Shown: piece by piece, positions 1-11,767 of the stretch
Layout: each line of letters opens with the position of its first letter
Position numbering within the stretch: position 1 is the stretch's first letter
DNA from: Rhexocercosporidium sp. MPI-PUGE-AT-0058
Taxonomy: Eukaryota; Ascomycota; Leotiomycetes; Helotiales
Length of the DNA stretch: 64,000 nt
Direction: 5' to 3'
NCBI GenBank assembly: GCA_020746875.1
Contig: JAGTJL010000003.1
Coordinates: 744,001-808,000 of the forward strand
Program-made: the position numbers and the translations under genes
The notes under the pieces: generated by a model
Seen by the model: the letters and a program-made list of their open reading frames with translations, nothing else
Told to the model about the DNA's origin: nothing
Database searches by the model: none

Positions 1-699
1 GATGGTTTGACGCGATGAGCTATTTTGTGGAATATCTTCAGAATAGCTTGATACCTGTTGAAATTTTAGTCTCAGCCTTACCATACTGTTTCGATGGAAG
101 ACAAACCAGTATCAAACAAGTGACCGCGAAGAGGAAAACGGTCAGCAGACATTGTTTTGCTTTGAACTTGATGTTAGGAATTTGATATCTGTATTCGACC
201 CGAAAATCAGGTTTAAGAAGAAGGCGTTTCTCATCCATGTTGTTGTGCTACTCTCTCGTGGATGTAATTGTACAAATTCTCGAATCATTCAAGATGTCGT
301 GGTCAAGAAAAATCCAGATCCGATCACCTGGAATGAGGTGATAGATGCAGGTGGGGGGTTGCTCCGGCGCGAGTCAGGTGCCCAAACATGCCCGCCACTG
401 GCAACAAGCTCTGCGTGTCAGGGCCTCCCACATAAGCCCCCATCTTTGATATCCCGAACAACGTCCAAAACAACCCCAGCTATGATAAGAAAGGGGAATT
501 TGAGTGGAAGATCACCAGTTCGCCGTCAAGATGCCGGCGATGCATCGGCAAAGCCGGTGCTTGGAGAGTGGGCTGGCACGAAATATGGTACTGGCGATGC
601 GGATGGGATTAAGTTTTTTGGTCTTCTACTCTCTGTTCATTTTTCTAAATCTTCATTGAACGTTCTTTGAATTAAGGTTGATATCTCGTCAACTTCAAG
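1..699. other. Upstream non-coding region of the first permease gene
   Basis: An open frame crosses most of this stretch, but its translation has no recognisable domain, signal or intron logic and looks like chance. It probably holds the promoter and 5' leader of the permease starting at 700. Confidence 0.4.
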
Positions 700-2346
700 A
701 TGGGAGAAATCAACGTCTTGGAGCCAGAGATCAAGGGCATCTCTCACACCAAAGAAGATACAATCACAGACGTCACTCCCCGCCCAAACGAGAAAGACTA
801 TGAATCCCAATCTCTCGCTGAAGGGCAGACAGCTTACAGCAAGCTCTCTGTCACATTGATGGTCATATTTTCTGGTCTTGCAATAGGATCTGATGGTTTC
901 AATGCCTCCATCATCGGGAACTTATCCCTGATCTTCGGCGTCCTCTATCCAGATCTGTCGACAGTCATGTACTCCCGCCTTTCCAACGCTTTCCTCATTG
1001 GTATGATTGTTGGAATGCTGGGATTTGGATATATCTCTGATCGATTGGGGCGAAAGAGTGGTGCCGTTTTGACAACATTCATTCTTGTCACTGGAATCGC
1101 ATTGAGTGCTGCGAGTAGTGGCAAGGACCAGTTGGGTATGTTCTGGATGTTGGTCATCAGTAGAGGAATTGCGGGTGTGGGAGCTGGCGGGTAAGTTTGG
1201 AGTGCTCTTCCCGTGAAAAATGTTGGAAGACATGCTAATCATCCGACGTGTAGAGAATATCCTGTTTCGGGAGCAGGTGCAACAGAAGCGACAGATGAAG
1301 ATTCGGGAGTTCGCAAGCATCGAGGCTTCATATTCGCTCTCATCGGCGATCTCTCCGCTACTCTCGGATTCGTCTTTGGAGGTCTAGTACCTTTACTTCT
1401 GATCCTATGCTTCCACTCAAATGAGAAACACTACAACATAGTCTGGCGACTTTCTCTAGCTCTCGGAGCTATCCCGCCTCTCTCAATTTTCTGGTTTCGA
1501 TACAAGATGGCCGTCAGCACTGCCTATCGCAAGAGTGCTGCGAAGAAACAGCGGGTTCCATACTGGCCGATCTTCAAGAGATACTGGAGACCACTTCTAG
1601 GCTGTTCTATAAGTTGGTTCTTGTACAGTAAGTCTTGACCTAATAATAATACCCGAGAGCACCGCACTGACCGTTCAGACTACATCTCATACCCCTTCGG
1701 CCTGTTCGCATCAACAATCCTCAACCGCCTGAACATCGGCTCCTCACTCACGCGTAACATGGGCTGGGGAACAGTAATCAACTGTTTCTACATCCCAGGT
1801 GCCTTCATCGGCGGCTATCTCTCCGACAAAATCGGCCGTCGGCGCACCATGGCTCTCGGATTCGGGCTGCAAGCCATCCTCGGCTTCATCCTTGGCGGCG
1901 CCCTCGGCAAGATCCAAGACATCCTCCCTCTTTTCATAGTCATGTACGGCGTCTTCCTCACACTGGGAGAAGTCGGACCAGGAGCGACCATCGTCCTGAC
2001 ATCAAGCGAGTCCTTCCCAACGAGTATCCGCGGGCAATGTCTCGGTCTCATTGCCGCGTTTGGGAAAGCTGGCGCCGCTATTGGGACAGCTGTTTTTGCG
2101 CCCATACTGGCGAGTTATGGAGATAGTGTGTATAGAGGTAATCAAGCTGTGTTCTTGATTGGAAGCGGATTTGCAGCTGCGGGAGCGATTTCTTGTTGGT
2201 TTATTATCCCGGATATCAGTGCGAGGCTGGAGAATGAGGATGAGGCGTGGAAGAAATACTTGAGGGATATGGGGTATGAGATTCAGTGGGGTGATGAGGA
2301 GACGAAAGATCCGGAAGGGTTGAGGTTGGATGCTTTGAGGAGTTAG
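700..2346 (+). CDS. MFS permease of the GIT1 / phosphate-transporter type
   Basis: Exons are 700-1190, 1254-1627 and 1679-2346. They join in frame to give 510 residues, the usual size of a 12-helix permease. The N-terminal 45 or so residues are hydrophilic. The loop 2-3 signature GYISDRLGRKSG follows helix 2, and the exon 1/2 junction restores GVGAGGEYP, the GGEYP/GGDYP motif typical of GIT1 glycerophosphoinositol and Pho84-like permeases. A second DKIGRRR motif lies in the C-terminal half. From the family I infer proton-coupled uptake of a phosphorylated or organic anion across the plasma membrane. The exact substrate cannot be read from the sequence. The gene stands alone, with a leader above it and a 5.4 kb gene-poor region below. 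Confidence 0.88.
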
Positions 2347-5300
2347 AGTGCTGCTGCGGCTGATGGGGCGATAGTGATAGTAGGGTAAACATGTAGAATG
2401 CCACTTTGTAATTGTAGACCAATGATAAAGTGTCAATTTGAAAACACAAGAAGGTATTGGTAAGGACAGACTAAGGGGTTATCGATCATTGAGCGACATA
2501 GCTTCGTCCGAGTGTTTCCAGCCTCTCTTCTCACCAGCCCTCAACGCCTAAAATAAATCGTACCAGTCCCCACTTATACATGTATAAACAGATTGTGGCT
2601 TGAGCCATGCCATGTTACGATACGCGAATTAGAAACCAAATCTCTGTACGGTCCGGAACCCAACTTGATTTTCGTTTAACTGAAAGCTACACCTCCAAGT
2701 TCTCGAAATGTCTCAAACTGACACTCGGCTGCAGACTTAAGCCTAAGAGGACTGTTCTTCACATCGAACCATACATCCTCTCACTGCAGCTAGCAGCTAG
2801 TTACCTCCATGCTCTCTTTTATTAATGCCGAGTCTCTAGAGTGCATGTAATCTGTAAAGGCATAGCGATCTCAACATCGATGAATGCTGCTTGATATCTC
2901 AAGTTTGTCACATCACATCACATCATTCCTTAGAAGAATGATAGTTAACGAGCTTTGAAGGCCGGTCGAATGTGGAGATGCTGACGAAAACCGAGTCACT
3001 GAAAACCTTCGACATATCCTAAGCTGACGAAACACACATTTACACTTGCAGTAGGACCTACCATGCCTCACTTGACCTTGAACATAGTATCCAATCTACC
3101 TCTCGTCCTCACAGGTTACAGTATACCGGATAGAACTACCGCAACAACTCAACTTGCCTCGAGCTTGCCAAGACACCATGAAACCACGAGAAAGAAAGAG
3201 TTTCTCCGTGTTCACTTCCCTCGTCTCAAGAACGAACAACCACGTATGCATACATGCGGCGCCAATACAATAAAGTAAGCGCCAACAAAACAAACAACCC
3301 ACTCATAAGCGCGCCGACAAGCCCGCCAGCCACAAAAACACCATGTCACTCGTCAGCAACGGCGGAAATGAACCCGAACATTCCTAACCGTTGAGCCGAG
3401 TTGGCATCACCATCCAGTAAGTTGTAAGATTACGTTATGCTCAGAAACACACACGGCATTGCATCGATTACAGTTTAACAAATCTGCAAGCAGAATCAAA
3501 AAGTCAAGAAATCAAAATAGCATTAGACTAGTGCTCTACCAACACAAAAACCAGAAACAGCCAACGCGGCTCGTTAAACCCAAAGAATCTCTGTGCCCAC
3601 CGCCCAGTAGCCCAATGCTTACGCCTCTGTCTTACACCTCCTACACACACTGACCGCACTGTACAAGCAGAGCAGGAGGGCAAGCTAATCCGATAATAGG
3701 CAACCAAAAGTGAAATTGAAATGCAACGCAGTTCACCCGTAGAAAAGATCGGACGAAGGAAAAAAGAAGGAAACAAAAGAAGGCCGCTTGGCTCGGCTCG
3801 AAAGGAATCTCTTTGATTGGCAGCCAGCCAGCCAGCCGGCCAGCGAGCAGTAAGCAGAAGAACGGATGCGGTGAAGGCCGGTTGCGACAGCGGCTCGTGA
3901 GGCTTTTTGGTGGCTTGAGGAGTTGAGATGCTAACTGACTGGGCGAGGGGTTCGTTCTTGTCCGTTGCCGTTGAGTTGCATGCATGCGAATATTGGTGGC
4001 GTTTTCTTTACTGCATGGCGGCTTACGCCACGACTGACGCTAGAGCTGGGGTCGGGATGGAGGAGGGAAGGACTAAGGAGAGTTCAAGTGAGACTATGGA
4101 GGATTCGTTAGTTGAAGTTTAGGTGGTTTGGTGGTTACTGGTAGTGGTTGTGGTTAATGGTGTGAATCGACGATGATGATGATATGGTGTGCTGGACTTG
4201 GTCGAGTATTAGGGACTTGAACGAGGCCGGCGGAGAGAAGATTCGGCGACGGCTACCCTAGTACTGTAGGCTTGATGGAGATATAGGCTGTGGGTGGATG
4301 ATTGGCATATAATTGACGGCGGCATGAAGTCTTGGCTGGTGAGTTTTAGTGGAAGTTGACGAGTACATTATGATTTGAGGCTTTGAGCTGGGAGTTCGAT
4401 TGTGAGACCGGGAGGGGACCGATGAGACCAGATCGGTCGATGTGAAGGTTTTATGGAAGTGGTGTGATAGGTAAGTAATTATGTAGGTGTAATTCTTGAT
4501 TCGGTATTGATTTTGCTGTACTCTTTTCCCATACTATGGTAGTCTATGGCTTCATGGCTTCGGAGTAATGTATTCGTAGGGCCGAGAGATGCATACAGGA
4601 TACCGAGTTGCATGTTGGCGAGCGGGGTTAAAGTTGAGATTCTACGGAGACGAGAGTAAGGAATGGTATTAAAGAGCTTTGGGGATATCCGGGGAAAGTG
4701 CCGGTGGATGAGAAGGTTTGATATAGCGGAACCGAAGTTCGATTTACTATGACTTGGGTTTTCTCAAGATTCGGGGGAGTCGAATGCAACCCATAGGCTT
4801 CGTTGATTGGAAGGAAGGAAGAGAAGGTTCATGGAAGACTTGGAATATAGTTCTACGAGATTCAGACAGATGAAATGAGATACGGAAGTGAGGGGGAAAC
4901 TCGGCTTTAATTCGCTAGAAGTCGACAAGGGGTGCGGGGAGGGGGGATTAGGGGTAAATTGCATAAACGCGATAAACAACGCACACACGCATTTCGCGCA
5001 TAACAATCAGAGCAAATAAAAGATGACGCATGCCTGCTGAACTTTGATATCAGACGAACGTTTCCTTGGCAGATGCGAGAAGGCGCGCCCAGGGTGCGAA
5101 GGGTGTTTATGAACACTTTATGCAGATGAATAGAAGGGCTCTCCTATCACGTCTACCATTTCAGCATAGATGCACACACAAATTTACCCGAGAGCAGAGG
5201 GAACTCGCATAAGTGGTGTAATTGTTTCTTTCATGCAGAGCACAGCAGAGCATGCATGTACAGTATGTGGCTTCCCATGGCGCGTGAAGAGATTTCTTCT

Positions 5301-7800
5301 TCTTCTTTTTTTTGTGTCCTTAGAGCTGTTGCTTGTATTTGATGGTCGGTGTAGAGTTCCTGATGCTTGGCTGCTGTTGCTTATACGTTCAGTCAATCAT
5401 CCTTCCCTCCTGCACGAAGTATTCCATAGGCTTTCGTGATCAATGGGATCAATAGGAAACAATAAGTTCAATAGACTTTCAGCACCTCAAAGCAAGCACT
5501 CATCAAAACATATCTTCATCATCAACCAACCCTAAATCATGACCACTTCCCCATTATCAAACCTTCAAATCGTTAACGAAAACCAAAGCCAATCATCCAT
5601 CCTCGATCGATGGACGCCTCGACCACAGCTACCACCGTAAAGAAACCATATCCAACCTAGCAAGAGACTAGAAAGAAACTAACGAAGTTCCAAGTAGCTC
5701 GCCCTCGCGTAGAATAATGCATCCTAGTCTAGTCCCATTTCCATGTCAGAAAAGCCCGAATTAGTCCTAGTGCTTCGAGCACTGGCATCCCTTCCAGAAA
5801 TATCCCCGGGCCAGCACGTAATTGGCATGGTTGCCGCTGAAGCGCAATCTCGCTTTTGGCGCGATGGGGGACCGGGCTTGACGCTTTGGGATGATTTGGG
5901 AAGAAGGCTTTTGAGGAAGCGAGGGCTTGCGTGGCATTGGTTGGGTGGGCTTGTAGAGGCTGGGTCATGGTTATGGATGGGCGGGATGGGAGATCTAGAA
6001 TGGTGGGAGGTGGTCTGGACTCTAGAAGGAGGGAGGGGAGAGAAAGTCTAGATGCTGACTGGGTGGGGGATGGGGATTGGATGGCGAAGACGATGAGGGT
6101 TTAATTATTTGATGTGTTGTTGATATGAGAACAAGATATAAGAGCTTTCACGCTCTGAGTGGCTGAGGAGGGAAATAATCCAGCTGGTGTAGGAGTGGTT
6201 GATTGGGTGCAAACTTATGCAAAACACCACCACCTATCCATCATCCATTGATTGTCCTGGATCTCTCGCTTTTGTTTTCATCCCTCTACCCATGCCATCC
6301 ATACCTTGCCATGCCGACGTTTGCTGTTCGTTCCTGCACTTGGCTGGACTGCTGGTTGCACCCAACTGGGACGAGTCCGGTCATGGCATCTCGGGCAAGT
6401 ACAACTCACGGTAAATTTTAATTTTTGGCGGAGAAGGGGGCAGGAGGCGGAGCGGGTAATTTGATGTTTGACCCGACCTGATGTGGCCTGACTGGGACTT
6501 GGGATGGGACTGTGCAACGGACATGAGCCAGATGCAAGTATCGTACTCCGTACTCCGTACTGTACAGCACAGATCAAGAGCACATCAGTTCTCATCTCAT
6601 CACATCACATCACTCACTCACATTCCCCACGTCCGTTCATCTCGTCGCTGTGGAGGAGGGATGAGTGGATAAGAATAAAAAGGAAAAGAAAAAGCCGCAT
6701 GTCAGATGGACCACGCAATAGTAATATATCGGTGTATGCACGTAACAGGGCAAGTCTTGCTCCCCCAAGGCGGGGTTTGTCTTGATGGCTTCCCTGTCCT
6801 CGAATCACATCTCCTTCCTCCCCCCTCTGGCTGGTTGATAGCGGTCCTGGGACTCTCCTGGCAGCAGCCAAACAGCAGTAGTGCTGTAGTGGCGCTCAAT
6901 ACTTCGAGATTGGCTGCATGCTGTGGCGTCCCTGGCAGGCGACCGGCTATCCTGACTATCCTGACTTGACCGGCTTGATAGCTTTTAACTGGCTCTAACG
7001 TGCGGCGGGCGTTTCCCTGTGTGTTCTTTGTGTTCTGCACCACTGTACCACTTTGCTCGGGGAAGCAAGGGTTGAGCAATATTAGCAGGGGAGACTATCC
7101 ATGCCCATGCCTGGCCAGAGACAGGGCAACCAACAAAAAGCCTGCTGTGCCCCCCAGCAGAGCAAGATCCGATCTGATATCGAGAAGAAACGAGGAGAGA
7201 GGGTCCTGATGTGCAGTCCCTTTTGCCTATTCCGCTGGCCAACATATACATAATCGAGCCTTCCAGGCCTTCTGCACTTCTTCACGTCTCGACGACCACA
7301 TCGACGACATCCCTCGAAATACCAACTACAGTCACTCGTTTATCTGTCTTGGGATTTGATCGGCATTGCTGCGTGTGTGGGAAAGTTACAACAACGATAC
7401 TTCGAAGTGACATATCTGCAACTTCATCGTCCTATCAGACTGGCAGCAGCATATTGTACCACCAGGACACCTCCAGGGGACGACGACAACTCGAATATAT
7501 CTGCAACAACCGTCCGAAGAAAACACTTTGCGGGAGAAGACATCCATCCATCCATCCAAGGAACGAAGCATAATACTACGGGACCATCCTCGTTCTCTGT
7601 TGGATCTCATCTCGCCGCCGTTGAATTACTGGGAGAAGGGACGACATCCTTTGTCGACTCACCACACAATCGAGTAATGCTGGAGCCACGAATATAAACA
7701 CCACTCTACCTACTTACTCAACCTCACGACGGACCTCGAGATAAATCACCGTCCCCCATTCGACATTGAATCCTTTTTTTTCTCTCTCTCTCTCTTCATC
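2347..7800. other. Gene-poor region, 5.4 kb
   Basis: Many short ORFs occur on both strands, but none shows a domain, a signal peptide or a coherent splice pattern. Visible features are a CAGC run near 3821-3837, a TTC/T run near 5298-5315 and a CATC run near 7541-7556. The last few hundred bases, rich in C, T and A, are plausibly the promoter and long 5' leader of the gene starting at 7801. A long regulatory RNA is possible but unsupported. Confidence 0.5.
7771..7800 (+). repeat. Pyrimidine tract just before a start codon
   Basis: A run of T followed by CT repeats ends directly at the ATG at 7801. Pyrimidine-rich tracts of this kind are common in fungal promoters and leaders around the transcription start. 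It supports the chosen start codon but does not prove a function. Confidence 0.55.
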
Positions 7801-9267
7801 ATGGAGCCTCAAAATAGATTTACTCGTGCCGCTCCTGCTGGCCCTGGCCGTAGCTCTGTTGCGAGTAAGTCAAAGCAAAGGCTGTCGCACCATCAACCCT
7901 TCCCGACCCCTTCCACGCGCACATCCAAACACTGCTGCCGTCATCGCGCAGTCAAAACCCAAACAAGCTCAAGCTGCCAACCGCTTCTACTCTTGTTAAT
8001 TGTCCTCACATGTTGCATCTCGCTGTCGTCGGCATCGCCAACAATAATGTACATCGACGAGCAGCTAATTGAAGGACAATTGCAAGTGCAAGTGCAGTCT
8101 CAGATCCAAGCCCGTACCGCCGCTTCGGAACTGGGACTGGAGCCGCTGGGATCAACATTTGCCCGTCTAGCTCGTTCAGGTACGATTCTCGTTGATCAGA
8201 GTCCGCCTCCCAAACCCAACACCCACGAGCACGACCTGGACCACGAGTTGGATCTGGACCTGCGTCTGGGCGCCGACGATCTCAAGAAACGTGCAGAAAC
8301 ATCATCCGGTTCTTCCTCCACCTCCCCCTCGTCCTCTGCCTCCTCAACTATCTCGACCTCAACAAGGAAATCCTCCTCATCCTCCACGCTGGCGCCGACC
8401 TCCACCTCCAGCGGCATTGTTGCCGCTGAGACGACTGCAGCTCAGCCGTTGCCCACCCCTTTTGATATGGGCTTCAACAACAACATAACCTCGAATTGCG
8501 CGTCCTTCATGTCAAACATGCTATCCAACAACACATTCAAACAATGCCTTCCATTCTCCCTTCTCTTACAGGTACGCACCCATCTCCAATTCTTCTATCT
8601 TCTCCACTCCTCTCTCGAGAATCCATTGAGATGCGAACCCAGAGTCTAACCATCCCATCCCTTACAGAACTCCAATTCCTTCTTCCAAGCCTCCAAGTCC
8701 CTCGTCCGCATCACCCAAACCCTCGACTTCTCCTGCGCCGCCGACGTAACCCTCTGCACCTCCGTGCTCTCCTCCTTCGCATCCAACATCACCGCGCCAT
8801 CAGCATGCGCCTCTGACCTATCCTCCGAAAATCCCCTAGTTCAACAAGCGCTTCTTGGCCTCAAAGCCTACAAGCCGCTCTACTCGGCATCCTGTCTCCG
8901 CAATCCTGCGACCTCAGCATACTGTTTTGCAGACGCCATAACCAACGCATCCAATCCGACGGATTCCTACATCTACTTCCTGCCGCTGAACACGTCTCTT
9001 GTGGGAGGAAGTCAACCGACTTGCGATGCCTGTCTGCAGAATACGATGGCGGTCTTTGAGGCTGCGAGTGCGGATCGCACGCAAGCTCTAGCTAGCACGT
9101 ATGTTGGTGCCGCAAGCCAGGTCAATGTCAATTGCGGCCCGCAATTCGTGAACGCGAGTTTAGCAGAAGCTGTGAACTCGGCGGCGGTGTCGAATCTGCA
9201 TACACAGCCTGCCGGTTCGTTAGGCTTGGTCGCTTTACTGGCCGTGTTGATAACATGGCTACTGTAA
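7801..9267 (+). CDS. Secreted or GPI-anchored DUF7729-like surface protein
   Basis: Exons are 7801-8571 and 8668-9267, giving 456 residues. The first ORF runs on into the intron, but the splice restores the phrase LLLQNSNSFFQASKS. A basic N-terminus of about 58 residues precedes a hydrophobic segment (QPLLLLLIVLTCCISLSSA), which acts as a signal peptide or signal anchor. A Ser/Thr-rich linker at roughly residues 160-215 follows. Then comes a Cys-containing globular domain with NITSNCASFMSNM and later CDACLQNTM, the layout I associate with fungal DUF7729 proteins. The C-terminus is hydrophobic (GLVALLAVLITWLL), as in GPI-anchored proteins. The role is unknown, but a cell-surface or wall location is likely. 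The domain name is from memory of the family. Confidence 0.78.
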
Positions 9268-11056
9268 GCTATACCTCGCGCTGCGGTGTGGTGCTGTACA
9301 TGGCAAAGGATCGGGAGAGTTGCATATAAGGTGCTTGCCCTGCATAAGCGATTTTTGGGAAATGGGATAAAAAGGATACACTTTTGCTTGGATTGGAATT
9401 GGACTGGAATTTTTGGGGCGTTTTACATACCCATGGGATAAATGGCATTTTTACGTCCTCGCTTGCTCGCTTGCTCGACGGCCGGACTTTCTTTTTCTGG
9501 ATTTGGCGTTGGGCATATGCTTGCATTATGCATGCATGCATATTACATCTTCTTCGCTCTCAACACCAAGGGAGTGGGAATTGATTGATTTGGGGGACAT
9601 CGACCTGGAACTGGTTATACTTTTCTTTAATACTCTTTTTTCGGTTCATTCTTAGTTCTTAGTATTTAGTCTGTTGGGAGAGAAAGGGGAGGGGACGGGG
9701 AGGTGGAGGTAGACCTCAATTCTGGTGGGACGAGGGTAGGCAGGGAAGAATTGGGACAGATGATGGATGAATGAGAAGGGGAAGGGACGGGGTTGGGAAT
9801 GAATGCTGGATGACAGAGGATGATGAGGATGAGGACGAGGATGAAAAATGAGGAGGAGAGATGGACAAAGAGAGAGCTGTGTGTATTTGTGTCTTCAGAA
9901 ATTCATGTATATACTTCACTTCATGACAGCCAGACAGACGGGTGAAGAGTCCGGTCACTCAATCATCTTGACTTGATCAGATACTTAGGCATGCACGATA
10001 CGAACAAACAAACGTTTGGATTTTCTAGAGAGCCCTACTAAATAAAATAAGAAGAAAACAAAACATAACACAACAAAACAAAACAAAGCAATTCGCGTGA
10101 TCTATCTCACCACATCGCTCTTCTTCTACTGCCTCCCATCATCACCATCATCATCATATTTTTCTTCCACCAGTGAGGGGGCTCTCCCCAACACTTATTC
10201 AAACTCCGTGACGAGAGGTATGAGAACAATTGGAAATTCTTCAAGTGACAGTAAGTAGGCAAGAAAGTAGGGCGTTCAGTGAGTACGTGGTTGTTAGATG
10301 TATAACCTATTAGTATTTACCCCGAGTACTCAACGCACTGGCTGGACTCCATCTTTACATTTCTCTTAATTTTGAGGTGGCGAAGGACTTAGAATCCGGA
10401 TCGAAGATCGGAGATCGGAAATCGAGATTTGGAGCTGGTTCGTTCTATGGTCGGTGAGACTTACTTTATCGTACATCTCGATTCCGGCTCGGGATGCCGT
10501 GGGAGTGTGTGGGCTATGATGGGCATTTGGCGGTTCGGTTCAGGTTTCCTGGCGATCTTTGTTTTAGTCGGGAACTAATGTTTGCGTCGTTCCTTCACTT
10601 GGTTTAGTTGACATCTAATGGTGCCTGTGCATACCTTACTTAGTCTTCTCGGCTAGAGTTTAGCGAGCGAGCGAGAGAGAGGAGAGAGCGGGTCGAGTAA
10701 ATAACCACTGGGAGGACACAAGCTTTATAAGGAAGCACGGAGTAGCCCACTTGATCCGCCATGAACTATGGATTATATGGGGATTTGAGACCGTATCTTG
10801 AACTCTTTGATACATCATAGTAGGATCATTTGTTCCATTCCTTGGGGTGTGGTGTATATTGCTGGTTTTGGATAATGTCTTACATACCAGCCTGATAAGA
10901 GTCGTAGTCGCGCTCCTGGAGAATGTCCCAAGACATCGAAGAGTGATTTCGAGCCCAGTTGTGGCCCATTTGTGGCCCGGAGAGTATCCCACTGGCCAGT
11001 GCTTCATCTTCTTCCTCTTAAAATTGGCCATCAGTAGTTCTAGCCTCTCACATGAT
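9268..11056. other. Non-coding region with simple-sequence tracts
   Basis: No gene is supported. Near 9780-9870 there is a GAT/GAG-rich purine tract, and near 10137-10158 a short CAT/CAC tract. A TG-rich stretch with long A/AC runs lies near 10040-10090. The part next to 9267 is probably the 3' UTR of the surface-protein gene. Confidence 0.45.
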
Positions 11057-11059
11057 TGA

Positions 11060-11407
11060 CCACCCACCAAATTCTCATGTAGAGTACTATCATCAAACCT
11101 CAACACATCTACAACTACTGGTCATCCATTGAGTCCAAATTCTCAAGCGCATTCAGTAGAAGCTTGGCCATCCAACGCTCCGTATCATAGTCCTTCGGCG
11201 CTGAAAGCAGAGCTGTCAGGTATACCTGAGTGCTCGACTCTTCCTGGCGTGAAAATCTCTAGCGGGAATGAAAGCTTCGCGATGCCGACTTCGACCCCGA
11301 ATATTCTGTCGACCAACTCAGCTCTGTCTGGGGTGAGGGGAAGCTTTCTCAATGTGATGGGAGCAGCTTTGATCTTCACTCTATGTTACATGCTTGTTAT
11401 TCTGTAG
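11060..11407 (+). pseudogene. Possible remnant of a GPI-anchored surface protein
   Basis: The frame is open from about 11060 to the stop at 11407, with the first ATG well inside. The translation is Ser/Thr/Pro-rich (for example NTSTTTGHPLSPNS) and ends in a short hydrophobic tail, FLNVMGAALIFTLCYMLVIL. That is how many fungal GPI-anchored proteins end. No upstream exon with a signal peptide could be found, so this may be a terminal exon or a relic. Only the tail architecture supports it. The following 360 bases to 11767 hold nothing I recognise beyond the 3' side of the P450 gene. Confidence 0.3.
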
Positions 11408-11767
11408 CAAGCTTTTAACTTAAGTCGGCGTGGGACTTGGTGTTGTTGCTCGATGTTAGATTTGAGAAATGGAGATTTTGATTCGTGTGATGTGAGAAGG
11501 AATCAACCAAGGCTCATCGGGAAGGACTAAAGATTTGAAGAGCATATTCTGTTTATCAGGGGAGATAGCAAAAAGACTAAAAACTCCAATGCAATGTTTT
11601 ACTAATTCATTCCAAGTAATTAGAAGTTGACAGAGTCGGATATAGTGGAGTGTGTCATTGGTAGATACAATGGAATCACAAACCATCAAACCATATGCTT
11701 ACTTCATTTTCTCAGAACATGACGTGACATTTCCTCTCATCAAACGAAATCCAGCACTCGTAAGAGA

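Noticed and set aside
152..670. 172-codon ORF before the first permease
   Set aside because: No domain, signal peptide or repeat is visible, and composition looks like translated non-coding DNA.
5743..6051. 102-codon plus-strand ORF rich in Trp, Gly and Leu
   Set aside because: An overlapping open frame exists on the other strand and no motif or splice continuation is seen.
9780..9870. GAT/GAG-rich tract as an acidic coding segment
   Set aside because: No surrounding coding frame or splice context supports it; treated as simple sequence.
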